Assembly: GCA_024699855.1 (NCBI GenBank)
Contig: JAMPIQ010000001.1
Span: 17,174,001 to 17,238,000 of the forward strand
Source of the DNA: Aphelenchoides besseyi
Taxonomy: Eukaryota; Nematoda; Chromadorea; Rhabditida; Aphelenchoididae
Direction: 5' to 3'
Length of the DNA: 64,000 nt
Both the position numbers and the translations under genes were made by a program. Shown one piece after another: positions 45,316 through 60,108 of the stretch. The notes under the pieces are model-generated. The model made no database searches. It saw only the letters and a list, made by a program, of their open reading frames with translations, and was not told the DNA's origin. Position 1 is the stretch's first letter. Every line of letters starts with the position of its first letter.

Positions 45316-48212
45316 ATGCCCGGACAAGTGGAGCTACGGCTCTACAACAGTTTGACTCGTTGCAAAGACGTTTTTCGGCCATTGGTTGGGAACCAGGTGA
45401 GTGGAAACAGTTGGGCAGTTTGGGAGGTTTGTTCGTCGTTTAGCTCGAAAACTTGAGATGAAGTTGTGAGGGGAAAATCACGTTGAATTTCGATTCAAAG
45501 TTGAAAAAAAAGTCGCCAAGTTTTCGTCGCAATTAGGCCGATTTCCCGGGAATTTTGCTTTCCCGGGAATTACTCGGGAATGAGCGTTTTTGTTTGCGAG
45601 GCCACGAATTGACAGCGAACCGTCGGCTGTCAACTTTCCTGATCAACAGCACGATTTTAATCTCTGCGACTCCAAAAGTAGGAAACAGTTTTGGAGGTCC
45701 GAAAGTCGCCAAACGTTTTCGATGAAAGTTGACGTAACGAACGATTGTGGTTTCAGATCAAATTTTACATTTGTGGTCCGACCGTTTACGATGCCGCACA
45801 CATGGGTATGTTTCTGCGAAGTGTTGCGTATTTCGGCTTTTAGGACATGCTCGTGCCTATCTTTCATTTGACATTCTTCGTCGTGTGCTATCCGATTACT
45901 TTAACTACGATGTGCTTTATGTTATGAACATCACGGACATCGACGATAAGATCATCAAACGTGCTCGACAGAACTTTCTCTTCGATCAGTACGCTGCGAA
46001 AGCGACTGAACGACCATTCAAACAAGTGTTCAATGATGTGACCAAAGCACTGGGATTGTTCGACGCGAAGTTTCGTGCAGAAACAGATCACGACAAACAG
46101 AAGATGTTGACCGAAATGGTGAGTTGAGTGTTTGAGTTATTTCAATATAAACCACTTCTTAGATCCAGAAAGTGAACCATGCGGTCAGGAACATTGAAAC
46201 GGAATTACAGTCGAGCAATTCAAATGATTCGAACGAAAAAACTGTCGATTTGACCAACTCAGCTCGTGACATTTTGGCCGAATGGTTGGACAACGAATTT
46301 GGGGACACGGTCACCGACCACTCCGTTTTCTCCACATTATCGAAACAGTTCGTTTGAATGACTGGGAGTTGATTGTCTCTTTGCAGTTTTGAGAATGATT
46401 TTCTGTTGGACATGGACGCTCTCAATGTTCGACAACCGGACGTTATAACTCGAGTGTCCGAATACATTCCAGAAATTATTGAGTTCACGCAGAAAATTAT
46501 CGACAATGGTTATGGTTATAAAACGTCTGATGGCTCAGTAAGTTGAGATTTTGAAGATGTTTTATTGTTTTTAGGTTTACTTTGATACCGAAGCCTTCAA
46601 TCGGAAACATCAGTACGCGAAATTAGTACCTGAAGCCTATCGGGATAACGACTCAATGGAGAAACATTTACGTGAAGGTGAAGGAGAATTGAGCTTCAAA
46701 CAAGATCGACTCTCTGTAAGTTCTTCTGCTTTGAATGAATTGTTTTACTTCTTTAGGAAAAACGATCAGCAGCCGATTTCGCTCTTTGGAAGTCGTCGAA
46801 GGCCGGTGAACCGGAGTTCGAAAGCAAATGGGGAAAGGGCCGTCCGGGATGGCATGTTGAATGTTCCGTGTATGTTGTCGATATATTGCAATTATTGACG
46901 AGTATTTAGGATGAGTACCGAAATTTGCGGTGACAAACTGGACATTCATGCCGGCGGATTCGACTTGAAGTTTCCGCATCACGACAACGAAATCGCTCAA
47001 TGTGAGGCTCACTTCGACAGCGACGACTGGGTTCAGTATTTTCTTCATTGTGGTACTCTGCGAATTGAGGGATCGAAAATGTCCAAGTCGCTGAAGAACT
47101 TCATTTCAATCAAAAATGCTCTGAAAGAATACACAGCTCGACAATTTCGACTTCTTTTCCTGATGCACAATTGGTCCGATACTCTCGATTACAGCTCCCA
47201 AACTATGGAACGAGCGCTACAGTTCGAGAAGTTTAGCAACGAGTTTTTCTTGAATGTCAAAGATTTGTTGCGACGACAAAAATCTGATCAGCCGGCTGAT
47301 GTGAGTTCTTTAACTCGATTTTCAAATGATCTCCTTTGCAGTTGTATCAAAAGTATGGAAGTGATGATCGTCGTTTGTTGGATTTGTTCTCGACTATTAA
47401 GTCCGACATTCACGTTGCATTGTGCGATTCCATTGACACGAGAACGGTTGTCGAGAAGATGCGAGAACTCATCAATGCGGCCAACATTTACATTAAGGAA
47501 AAGGTAATCGTTAGCTAAATAGCACTCTGTTAAGTTAAACGTCTAGAATGCGTCGAACCAGGCAATCAACACTCAATTGCTGAAGATGATTGCTGAGCAC
47601 ATAACCCACTTGTTGAAAATATTTGGAGCAATTTCTGAGCAAGAACAAATCGGCTATCCATCGGAACAACAGAACGGTACGGGAGTTGATCGCGAGTCAC
47701 TGTTGATGCCCCATTTGACAGCAATGGCTGAATTTCGGCAAAGTGTTCGAACGATGGCACGTGAACAAAAGAACACAAACATCCTTCAGGTTTGTTGCAT
47801 TCTGAGTATAAAATCCAATTGTTGCATTCAGGAATGCGATCGTTTGCGCGACGATGTCTTGCCGCCGTTGGGTGTTCGATTGGAGGATTCTGGAGCCCAT
47901 ACGGCCGTCAAATTGGTCGACCCGGAGATTCTGCTACGTGAACAGGAACAAAAACGAGCAATCGAAGAAGCGAAACGTTTGGACAAAGAGCGCAAGAAAC
48001 GAGAACAAGAAGAAAAGGAGCGATTAAAACGAATTCCACCTCAAGAATTGTTCAAACAAGAAACCTATGCCGGCCAATACACGAAATACGACGAGAATGG
48101 AATCCCGACGCACAACTCCGATGGAAAGGAGTTGAGCAAAAGTGAGCGGAAAAAGTTGGAAAAGTTGTGGAATGCTCAGAAGAAGAATCACGTTGCGATG
48201 AATGGGAACTAA
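45316..48212 (+). CDS. cars-1: Cysteinyl-tRNA synthetase, cytoplasmic
   Basis: This class I synthetase charges tRNA-Cys with cysteine. The start [20 protein letters not shown] at 45316 is followed by a 360-nt intron (45397-45756). The zinc Cys and HIGH-type motif are in [37 protein letters not shown], then [15 protein letters not shown] and KMSKSLKNF carry the active-site and KMSKS signatures. The C-terminal part has [12 protein letters not shown] and a Lys/Glu-rich helix ([21 protein letters not shown]) followed by [20 protein letters not shown], the eukaryotic cytosolic tail. Domain order fits the human enzyme well. The stop is at 48210-48212. Confidence 0.96.
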
Positions 48213-48577
48213 GCTTTCGGGGGACCCGGGAATTTCAACTAATTTATGTTTTGTTCGGTTGTTTTGGAATAAATTTGTTGGTTGTCTCTGAGCTCCCTTT
48301 TCACGTACGACTTATAGTTTGTGGCTTGCTGTTGAGAGAACGGCTGAGACTACACTCAGCAATTACGAGACTACACAACCAGGACCGGTCTTTGAGAGCA
48401 CATAGACTACAGTTGGTACTTCTTGCGAATAACGGCCTTGAACTACAAGCTTCAAATCATCTTCAATTGTCATCGGCCTTCGTTCTATATATAGATTTGT
48501 GCTCTTGCCAAACAAACCATAGACTCAAACGTCTTTTCTCTTGTATTCGAACCATTGCTTTTCATTGACTGTTCGGT
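48213..48577 (+). promoter_or_regulatory. Intergenic promoter region with TATA box (48486-48493)
   Basis: Between the synthetase and the dehydrogenase. TATATATA at 48486-48493 lies about 85 bp before the next ATG, suggesting independent transcription rather than an operon. No gene seen. Confidence 0.4.
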
Positions 48578-49505
48578 ATGTCGTATTTGGGAGAATCGGT
48601 TTTGATTACTGGCGCCAACCGTGGCATCGGGCTCTCAATGGTGGAGTACATCATCAAAGATTATCCGGAGGTTAAAAAACTTTTTGCCGCTACTCGTAGT
48701 CCGGCAAACTCAAAAATAAGTTGTCATTCCTTTCTATTGGAATCGGTGGTTTGTTTTAGGAGCTCAATGCTTTGGCCAGCAAACACAAACAAATTCATGT
48801 GATTCAATTGGATGTCTCCAGTGATATCAGCATCAAGAAGGCCGCCGAGGTGGTTGAGAAAGAGGTCGGAAACAAAGGATTGGGACTTTTGATCAACAAT
48901 GCGGGCATTATGACAAATGTAAGTCGTGTGCTCTGAAATCGAATTTTGAGTTGTTGATTTTAGGAAGGCAACACACCAAGCAATCCGGATCGTGAATCGG
49001 TTTTGAATGTTTTCAACGTGAATTTACTCGGAACGACGAATACCACAGCAGTAAGTTTGTCTTCCTCTTGCAATCGATTAAAACCATGTTTTCAGACATT
49101 TCTTCCGTTGCTTCAAAAAGCTGCGAAAGCAATTGGACGTCCGGCTAAAGTTCTGAACATTTCAACGCCTCTCGCTTCTCGCAAGATCAATGCCACCGGA
49201 ATGTTCAATTTCGATTTTGCTTACTGTTCGTCCAAAGTCGCTCTTAACATGTACACTCACGTTTTGGCCCTCACTCCGGAAGCTCAAAACATTATCGCAT
49301 TGGCGATGTCACCTGGCTGGGTTCAAGTCAGAATAACTTAAATGTTATAAGCTTGAAAATATTTTTTTAGACAGACATGGGTGGACCATCAGCGCCATTG
49401 ACCACCGACGATGCGATTCCACCAATTCTCAGGACCACTGCATCAGCCACGAAAGAGCTCTCCGGCAAGTTCATTCATTTTGATGGCAACGAGCTTACGA
49501 TTTGA
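48578..49505 (+). CDS. Short-chain dehydrogenase/reductase, sniffer/carbonyl-reductase type
   Basis: An NAD(P)-dependent SDR of the C-factor/sniffer group, likely reducing carbonyl compounds in the cytosol. The start MSYLGESVLITGANRGIGLSMVEY carries the TGxxxGxG cofactor loop. QLDVSSD follows, then LLINNAGI (NNAG motif), then VLNISTPLAS with the catalytic Ser region, then AYCSSKVALNMY with the YxxxK catalytic pair, and SPGWVQTDMGG. It ends FDGNELTI. Five exons with short introns. About 250 residues, the usual size. Substrate not predictable. Confidence 0.9.
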
Positions 49506-49740
49506 ATCCGCGAAAACGCATTTTATGATCCTCCAACTGCTGAATTGAAATAAATGATTAACCTAAAGACAAACATTTCGATCTTATTGTTTTATTTATC
49601 AACTCGACTATCAGTTTGACGTTCAGTCGAAAAGAAAAATTCAATCGGTCGCATTTCGTTTCAGTGGCTAAACGGCAATTATCTTTTGCCGTTTCGTTAA
49701 TCAGCTGATTGTTTTTTGTGATCTGGAAAGCGACTTTGAA

Positions 49741-50527
49741 ATGCAAACTTTTTTAGTTTTTCTTTTATTTCCGTTGTTATGGTCGACAGTTGATAGCCGT
49801 GGAAATGATACCCGACTGCGAGCTCTTTGGAACTTGAATCAAATGGCCGAATGTCGACTCTCGTACACGGCTTTGGTCTACAACGATTACGGATGCTGGT
49901 GTGGTGTTGGTGGAGCCTTCAAACCGGTTGACGGGATCGATGAGTGCTGTCAACATCACGATAAAGTAAGTGCGAATTTTCGAATTTGTTTTGATGATTT
50001 TAGTGCTACGACTATGCCATGGATCAGGGTTATTGTGCGGATGTTCCTGAAGAGTACGTATCTAATTGAAATAACAAGCTTTCGGGCATTGCTGTACAAC
50101 AGAGGCGTACGAACAAGAAGTTTTGAATTGCAAACTTTCCTCATATGTACAACCATTTCCTTTTTGTATGGGAATGTTCAAAAGCTTATTATTTTACTTA
50201 AGATATGTGAACGATTATACGTGGAGCTGCGTTAAAGGAAACGCGGGACAACGTTCGGAGCCGCGATGCGAAGGTAAGTTCAACTCATCAATTGGCCATT
50301 GAGATTTTGACTGTTCAGAGGGACAAAGCAAATGCAAACAATATCTCTGTTGGTGTGACAAGGCGGTTGTCGATTGTTGGAGTCAATATCCGCGACCAGA
50401 AATGAAGAAAACGTGTACACGAGAGCCGGAATCAAACGTCAAACATTTCTTCCATAAAATCATCGATGGAATCGTCGGGTTCTTTGGTACGGTTCTTGAC
50501 GGTGTTCAGAGTTTGTTTCGAAAATAA
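49741..50527 (+). CDS. Secreted phospholipase A2 with amphipathic C-terminal tail
   Basis: Secreted PLA2 hydrolyses the sn-2 ester of phospholipids and needs calcium. The signal peptide ([19 protein letters not shown]) is followed by the calcium loop YGCWCGVGG and the catalytic DECCQHHDK with the His-Asp pair, then [22 protein letters not shown] and a C-terminal Cys-rich part ([16 protein letters not shown]). All key residues are present, so the enzyme should be active. It most likely serves in digestion or defence in this animal. Beyond the last Cys, a tail of about 30 residues (from [16 protein letters not shown] to the end) is amphipathic and unusual. Exons join cleanly through introns of about 40-110 nt. 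The stop is at 50525-50527. Confidence 0.93.
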
Positions 50528-51119
50528 ATCTGCTCAACATTAGTTAGCAGTTTACACTCATCTCTAACAATATTTGTTTCTGAATTTATATCCAATTTGG
50601 TGCTTATCTTCTTTAACCACAACTCTCATTATGAGATTATGTCATTGAGATTAATAAACGACTACTGAAACAACACTCCTCTACAACGAAGCTATTCATG
50701 GATTCGAGTGTCTTCTAAACATTATGAATTCCGTGTAATAACATTCAAATTAAAGCAAACTTTCCGGACGTTTCAATGGTACGCGTCATCGTTTAGGCGG
50801 CGTCCGCTTCTTAAACTAATTAGGTTGATTACTTTCATAAGCAATTAAACAACTTGCACACTGGGCGTCTTGAATGCGTAGCGCCTAATTAAACGTCTTA
50901 TCGTTGGGACAATCGAATTGCTAAGAGAGGACGTAAAAATCGGGAGGGGCAAATGATAAGCCTCAAAACGAATCGATTGACTTCAACTTAATTGGCTTAC
51001 CACACCCTTCCGAATCGGATTCTGCATTTCCATTTGCTTTCCAAGCTTTCAGTTTTTAAAATTATTTTTGAATTCTGGTTTGAATCGTTTGATTTTGTTG
51101 TAAGTTTAGGCGTTCCATC
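50528..51119. other. Intergenic region
   Basis: No coding region seen. It presumably holds the PLA2 3' UTR and the promoter of the next gene. Confidence 0.45.
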
Positions 51120-51961
51120 ATGCGATCAGCCTTGTTCGTGACTGTTGCCGTTCTTTTATGTTACGGTAAACTTTGAAGGCAAATTCGTAATAGAAAGCTT
51201 TCGGTTTAGTTTCACTGGCTGACCTTCAACCATGTAACGTCGACGACTTTAAAGCTGCCCAGAATGATTTTGCTGAAACACTTCAATTATCTGATGACGA
51301 TGATTGGCATCACCCGATTCAGTTGTTGGAAGCTATTCACATCTATTACGGCAATAACACTGTTGAGGGTCTTCTCAACGTTTGCAAGTGAGTTGAGCGC
51401 TTGGTATCCGACAAGTAATGATTGTGTCTAGTGCTTATAATAAAATGCTCAACGACTTGAAGAACAAGAACGTTGACGCTGCAACGTGCTTCGATCCGTT
51501 CTGGCTCCTCAAATCTGATGACACTCCCGATGATGCGGTCAATTTTGCTGGAGTTAGCGGCTATTTGCGCTATCAATGCGGAGCTGGTTTCTATCGTAAG
51601 CGAACGACAATGGTCGTAAAATCATAGATCTTTAGCTGTTGTTTCTCGTTGGGATAGTGTTGCTAAAGTCTACCAAACCAAGACACCGGCTTTGGTCAAA
51701 ATCCTCCGTGATACCTTACGCGATGCTCGCACTGATACCAAAAACCGTTGTACAATCATTGAGGATCAAAAGTACAAGTACCGTAAACTCTTCCAAGATC
51801 AAACCGCCGATTATCAAATCTCTTATTTCGCCTGCCAATCGGCTAACTGGTTGTTCGCTAACATTTACGGCGAATGTGCCAACAATTGTGACTGTAAGTT
51901 CGAATCCAATTGCAACTCCTCAATTTCATGTTTAGTGCATGCGCCACAACCTTCTGTCTAA
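51120..51961 (+). CDS. Secreted Cys-containing protein, unrecognised
   Basis: The signal peptide (MRSALFVTVAVLLCYVSLA) is split by a short intron, which supports the start at 51120. The mature part of roughly 200 residues has about nine Cys, spaced as expected for several disulfides, including CNVDDFKAAQNDFAETL, QCGAGFY, RCTIIEDQ, ACQSANW and ECANNCD near the end. It is helical and mostly acidic. The layout recalls nematode secreted families of the DUF19/T20D4.11 type, but I cannot confirm that. Five exons with introns of about 40-55 nt. The stop is at 51959-51961. Confidence 0.75.
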
Positions 51962-52426
51962 TGGATGTGGGTAACAAGTTTCTTAATGTCCGATACTTTG
52001 TTGTTTTAAATAAATTTCGAGTAACCAAATTCGTATACTGAATAGAATAAACAAGTACAAAATCAAGCGCTTGATACTTTCGAAAGCTGCTTGTTGTTTC
52101 ACTTGTGTTCATTAAAGCTAGTCAGCCATCTACAGCACTAGACTATGGTGACCAGTGTGTAAAACCTTTAGTCGTGCTTCTAATCGACTTGAACAAATGT
52201 TTCGGGTGCATTCGCGAAAGCCCGGAAATCATTTAGTATTATTGGATAACATAAACAACAACAAACATAACTTGAATACTAAGAAAATAGGGAAATGAGA
52301 GATGCAAACGATAGGTTAGTTATCACAATCAAATTATTGGGAAATTGCGCGAAAAATGCAGGAATTAGAAAAGTGAAGTAACAACGTTTGAACAGTGAAT
52401 AGTCAGGTGGAATTAAAGCCAACAAG
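51962..52426. other. Intergenic region between convergent genes
   Basis: 3' UTR space (AATAAA near 52010 for the plus-strand gene). No gene or repeat seen. Confidence 0.45.
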
Positions 52427-54333
52427 TCAGGTTGAAATAGATTTCAAGATCACGAGTAAGAAGTTGCTATTCGGCTCGAAAATAGCGATGTTTGGAGCGA
52501 ACTTCTTAACGATCTTTATTGTCAACGAACAATACGGAAGTACGTAGACGATTGCATTCGGTGTAGTTGACATTCCAATCGCTTTCTTTTCGTTCAAATA
52601 CTCGATCATTGGCGTAAAACTGTGTGAACCTTCAGCTCCGACCATGAACGCCAAATCGCTGCTGCTGATGTTTAGAAGTTTGTCGTAGAAGGTGGGTTCG
52701 CGAGCGACTCGTTGGTCCAATTTCAGTTTGATCGCCGTGCCCTCTTCATCACGCAGTAGTTCTTGGAGCAAATGTTCGCGGCCAGCAACTCGATGAAGTC
52801 TGAAACATAATTGATTATCGAATGAAAAAAACAAAAACAAACCGTAGATGGTATTCGTTCTTCTTCAAGATCATCATTCCTTTCCAGGTAGAGGCCACTT
52901 GATTTGTCAGTTGTTCGTAGCTTGTAATCAATTGCACTGGACTTTTGGAGCGTGATGGAGTTCGTGGACCGCGTTTTTTTCGCGAGGAACCGTCTGATGA
53001 AGCCGGAGAGTGTGGACGTTTTCGATCCGGTTTCTTGTCCCTGTGAAGGAGTTAAAAACATTTGAAGCTCGAAAACTCACTTTGCATAATCGACCAAAAT
53101 CTCATGTCCGGAGATCTTGTAGTTTCGCATCGCATTACAAGCGTCCGTCGCCGAACTTGTGTTCTTAAATCGAATGTACGCGTGCGGAGCTCCGGATGTG
53201 TACTCCAACTGTTCGATTTCGCCGTAACGATCGAATTCTTCCAAGAGTCGTTTCTCTTTTGTCCAATCGCCCAAACCACCGATCCACAAACGTTGTGAGA
53301 TTTGTGAGCGTCCGTAGCCGATTTGACATTTTGCTGATCCACCACCACGAATGCTATGACCATGCTGACCTTTCAGGGCTTTCATAGCGCTGTCCAATGA
53401 CTAAAATTCGAAAATAACTTTGTAATTGAGGTTCTGAACTCACTTGAAAAACAACGAATGCATAAGCAGCCATTCCATCGTTAACCAATTTGACGTCAAT
53501 GTCTTCGATGTCACCGTATTCTTCGAATGCTCGATGCAACTCGCTGCTTCGAACATCACCGGGCAAATTACCAACGAAAAGTGTTCGTGTCGCCTGATTG
53601 TCTTCTTGATTCAAATTAAACGGTCGAGTGTTGTTATTGTTGTTTCCGTAGGACGATTGACGAGAAGGCGGCGAATAGCGACGACGACCACTTGGCGGAT
53701 CCGAAGCCAACAGTGCTCTGTTGAATCGGTCGGGAATGTATCTAAGAAGCGAAGTTACGTGAGTAAACTGTTTCTTCAACATACTTTCCCTCTTGATCTC
53801 TTAACACACCAGTCGGATCCATCATTAGATCGTTGCCCAGAAAGCGTTGTAGTCGTGGAAACATTGAACGACGAACGTTTTTCGCACATTCAGGCTTCCT
53901 GAAGTTCACATAAGCAAAACGCTCATCATCGTCCGGATTTCTGACAATCTTAATCTGAAAACTTGAAGAATAGAAATGAAAAGAAAACTCGCAACGAACC
54001 TCAAAGGGCGCCATTTTTCTCAGCTCATCCTCCAAAACTGTTCGAATCTCGTCTTTACTCAGCGAGTTCTTGATGCCCGAAACCCGCAGATTCATGTAGT
54101 CCTCCGGCGAATGGCTTCCGAATCGACTTCGATAGAATCGTGACAAGCCGAAAGATTTCCCATTAGTTGGAACTGGCGATCGACGGTCTCGTTCTCGGCT
54201 TCGTCGTGTTCTGAAGTCAGAAAATGAACTACAGAATCGAAAACAAAACCTACGATGGTGAGCTGCGTGAGGTCATTTCTCCTTCGTCGCTACTTAACGA
54301 GCCGTCATCGGATTCCGAATTACGTCCACCCAT
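52427..54333 (-). CDS. RBM15/Spenito-like protein (three RRMs, SPOC domain)
   Basis: Spen-family RNA-binding proteins regulate transcription and RNA processing; RBM15 recruits the m6A writer. Exon 1 (ATG at 54333) encodes MGGRNSESDDGSLSSDEGE and joins in frame to an Arg-rich exon (TRRSRERDRRSP). RRM1 (NLRVSGIKNSLSKDEIRTVL), a linker (NRALLASDPPSGRRR), RRM2 (RTLFVGNLPGDVRSSELHRAF) and RRM3 (RLWIGGLGDWTKEKRLLEEF, HAYIRFKNTSSATDA) follow, then a basic region and the SPOC domain (ASTWKGMMILKKNEY to FEPNSNFLLVILKSIST). Short Spen type rather than giant SHARP. The stop is at 52427-52429. The start is well supported by splicing phase. Confidence 0.9.
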
Positions 54334-55120
54334 CTTTTTTGTGGACTCTAAAAAACATCGGAGCTTATTTATGAACACGGAAACGTTAATGTTAATCTAC
54401 CAAATACGTAAACATCGTTCAGCTTAGAATACAAATAACAAATAAATCGAATTTACACGACACGCCGCAGCTTTTTATTGGAGAATAATCCCACCCATTC
54501 AATTCAGAAGTCGCACTTCTTGACACCATAGCAACGAGGAAAATTCGATTTAACCGTTTGGATACGAACTTTTTCGCACCGAATCGACTAGCACCATTAC
54601 AATGAGTAGAAATTGATAGACCGAAGGTTATAGATCGAAATAATCATACGAGCATCTAAGCTCCGTAAAAATCAAAAGAAATGTAAGTTAGCAATAGTTG
54701 GGACTTTGTCGCAAAGAACTCCAAAGTCATATGTGCTGTTAAATAAAACGGACGCCAAATAGGAGCGACCATTACACTCTCGTTGTGCCAATATAAGCTG
54801 TGGATTGACTAGAAAAACGCCAGGTTCTCGTTTACTCGAAACACAGGTGACCATTTCGGTTTGAGTGCTCGTCAGGAATCGAGAGCGTGAGCGGAGGAGA
54901 CGTTGCACCTCTTTCGCGTCTCTCGACGCTTTTGGGGCGCAGTTTGCCGAGTGGTTGTGGGTTTCGAGAGTTTGATGCGAAAGCAAAAGAATTCGAATAT
55001 TCAAACGAAATCGAAACTAACAACCAACACCGGTAGACAGTAGTCGAAAAGTAAAATTGTACGTCGTTATCTTCGCGCCCACTCAACGATAATCCCCACG
55101 ACAAACTCCATTGGCTACGA
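54334..55120. other. Divergent promoter region between the RBM15-like gene and PCAF
   Basis: Contains the 5' flanks of two divergent genes. Short ORFs on both strands show no domains. An upstream coding exon of PCAF could hide here, because its N-terminus looks short. Confidence 0.4.
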
Positions 55121-57696
<2,576 letters not shown>

Positions 57697-57803
57697 GATT
57701 CAATTCTTTTGCACATTTTCATTTTGTTTAATAAATTTATCGAACAAATCAAACAACACTTAGAATCTTCATTGCTAAAAAAATAGCTTACAAATTTGGT
57801 TTT

Positions 57804-58574
57804 CTACGGAAGAGATCCTTTTTTCTTCTTCTTGCCGATCTCTGCGCTCAGATGAAGAAGCAATCTGTCCATTTTCGACGAAGAGTTTGCGATCTTTCGC
57901 AGAAGAGGGACATTGTTGAGAAAATCTGCCAGTAGATCGCTGGATTCTGCCACTTTGACGGCTCGAGCTTGCAACTTTTTCGCGCTGTTGGAGCGTAGAA
58001 GATTTAACCAATTGTTGTAGTTCTTCGATGAGTGAATCTCAAGCTCTGGTAGAGATTCAACCTTTTTTCTTCGCGGCATTGGAGATCGCCGATTTTCCTA
58101 GAAGATATGAATTAAATAGCAATACTTCATGTAGTTACCTCATCGTCCACTACAAGACGAAAGCACAAGAATAGTGTGTCACTCAGTACGAGACCGATGA
58201 TCACACAAATGATCGTGAATACGATCATAAATTTCTCGTATAAAAACGACCACAAGGAACTTGTCCTTGTTTGCGTACTTGAGCAACAGAAACAAAAATC
58301 CAATAATCGACCAATAAAAGAGCATATTATACGAAAATGCAAGAAGAGTGCGACGCAAAGGTGACAGCTGAAAAACAAATTGAAATCGACGACGGTTCTG
58401 TTCGCTTACATGTTCCGTATGATATACTTATGATCTTGTCTAATAATTCCGTACGATCAGGAATACGCCAACGAAGATAACTAGTATTAGCACGGCAAAA
58501 ACAAATGGGCAAACGTATTTGCGCAACCAACTATCGGGAAAATATTCGTCGACAAAACAAATTGAATCGTTCAT
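57804..58574 (-). pseudogene. Gene B2: inverted paralogue of membrane gene B1, probably frameshifted
   Basis: The start at 58574 (MNDSICFVDEYFPDSWLRKY) opens a membrane segment (FVFAVLILVIFVGVFLI). Splicing at GTACGG to the TTTTTCAG acceptor gives LSPLRRTLLAF and IIGFLFLLLK, which align with exon 2 of B1. After about KDKF the homology continues only in another frame (LWSFLYEKFMIVFTIICVIIGLVLSD). No GT-AG intron could explain the shift, so a small deletion or insertion is likely. The last exon encodes a basic soluble region (ENRRSPMPRRKKVES to KKKKKGSLP) resembling the B1 tail. The 5' flank is shared with B1 in inverted orientation. Alternatively, a sequencing error or unusual splicing hides an intact gene. 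Confidence 0.55.
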
Positions 58575-59021
58575 CTTGCATACGATGATTTGCAAGGAAT
58601 CTTTTGCACGATCATTGCGCTTTATTGTTTGTTAGATCTCAAACGGAAAAGACGAGTTTACTACGACTGTTGTTTTTGTAAAGCCATTTGAAATGAACTG
58701 TGGGATTCAAGAGGTGAGTTTAACTTTTGATGCAATTGTTCTTAGAAAGCAAGTTTACGGATTCATTGGAAGCACAAGGGACGGTAACTTTGTTAAAACT
58801 CAATTTACAAACTTCAACTCCAATGCAACCAATCATGCCACTAATTGATTGCAATATCCGGTAGTCTCTTTCGAATTCCTCATCTACAGTACAACGTGCA
58901 AGCCTCTAGTTAACTGGTCGCTTTTCGGAGAGCCGAAAACTTGGCTCCGCCTTCAAAGCGAAAGACCGCGGCATTTGCGAACTCGAAGGGCGCCCGTCCG
59001 ACTTGTTCGTCAAAGTCGCAG
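58575..59021 (-). repeat. 5' region of B2, inverted copy of 7260-7733
   Basis: Read on the minus strand, it matches the B1 upstream region with scattered substitutions and a small deletion just before the start codon. It ends sharply at 59021. Confidence 0.85.
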
Positions 59022-60108
59022 TGGCTAGTAAAAAATGACCGCGCAAAGGAATCAATCCCTGCATTTGTTTTGAGTTTGGGACTCTTGGGGTTTCACTCGA
59101 CAATCGTTTTGGGCGTGAACTCTTCTCTTTAGTCTCAATGCAAATTATCCAGTACCCTCTGACAAGAGAAGTGCACGAATGGGAGGTGGGATTACGGGAC
59201 ATGGCATATCTTTTGATTTAAAATGAAAAATTGGAAGGCAAATCTGCTTTTTGTTTCTGCTATGCGGCCTCTTGGGCACGCTAGAACGCATCAAAGTTCG
59301 AGCTAATTTCATTACGATTCACTTTCAGAAATTGAGTCATAGAAAGTGTGCTGTGGTGGCCAAGCGTTTAAGCGGTCTACCTGCAGAAACTCTCATCTTT
59401 TGCGGGTTACAAGTTCGAATTTTTCGATCGTGATTTCAAGTGCTCACATTGAATCCATTAAGGGACTCCAAAAAGTGCGAAAAAAAGCCGATTGAACCAC
59501 TTGCTGTCACCTACCTTTTGCTGTCTTGCTCTTTTTTCCTTCTGATTTTTGAATACAAAGCAGGAGAACGCACCCGACAATCAATAGAATCGAATCCGCC
59601 TCCGCCAAAAGAATGGATCTTCTGCAAGCAGACCGCATACCCACTCGGCTATCAATGCGCATCCCTTCCTAATCGATTTTTCGAAGATTATAGTTGGCTC
59701 GAAATTGGCGCAAACTTTGAAGCGTTCTAATGTGCCGGAAAATGCCTCATAGCAGAAACAGAAAAGATATTCGCCTTACAACTTTTCATTATTAATCGAA
59801 TAAGCTATTCCACGTCGCGTAATCCTACTTTGTGTTCGTGCACTACCCTTATAAACTTATTTCCCTGACAGTTTGTAATTTTTTGTTTTGTAGTAAAAAG
59901 TTGTTTGATTTGTGAATAAAATTTTGAATAAATCGTACAGAATTTTATTCAAGCGACATTTACAAGAAAGACGAATGTGTCGTTAGTGGGGTTAAGGACC
60001 GGGGCGTAGAAGAATACACAATCGGATGGAGTTCATGTTTGGGATAGACAGTTGTCTTTATGCTTACAGACTAAGTGATTGAACAATAAATACTGGGAAT
60101 TACAGAGT
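59022..60108. other. Intergenic region with a tRNA-like remnant
   Basis: A 96-codon plus-strand ORF (59440-59730) includes one hydrophobic stretch but no domain or signal; not called. A tRNA-like fragment lies at about 59347-59432. AATAAA motifs near 59918-59932 may end transcripts on either strand. Confidence 0.4.
59347..59432 (+). pseudogene. Possible tRNA pseudogene (Ser/Leu-like)
   Basis: GTGGCCAAGCGTTTAAG resembles the A box of type II tRNAs and AAGTTCGAATT the B box, at a fitting distance. The acceptor, anticodon and T stems do not pair, so it is at best a decayed tRNA or SINE-like fragment. Confidence 0.25.

Noticed and set aside
54224..54427. 67-codon plus-strand ORF
   Set aside because: Antisense to the well-supported first exon and intron of the RBM15-like gene.
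59440..59730. 96-codon plus-strand ORF with one hydrophobic stretch
   Set aside because: No homology recognised, no splice or promoter support, and low-complexity Pro run. Too weak to call.
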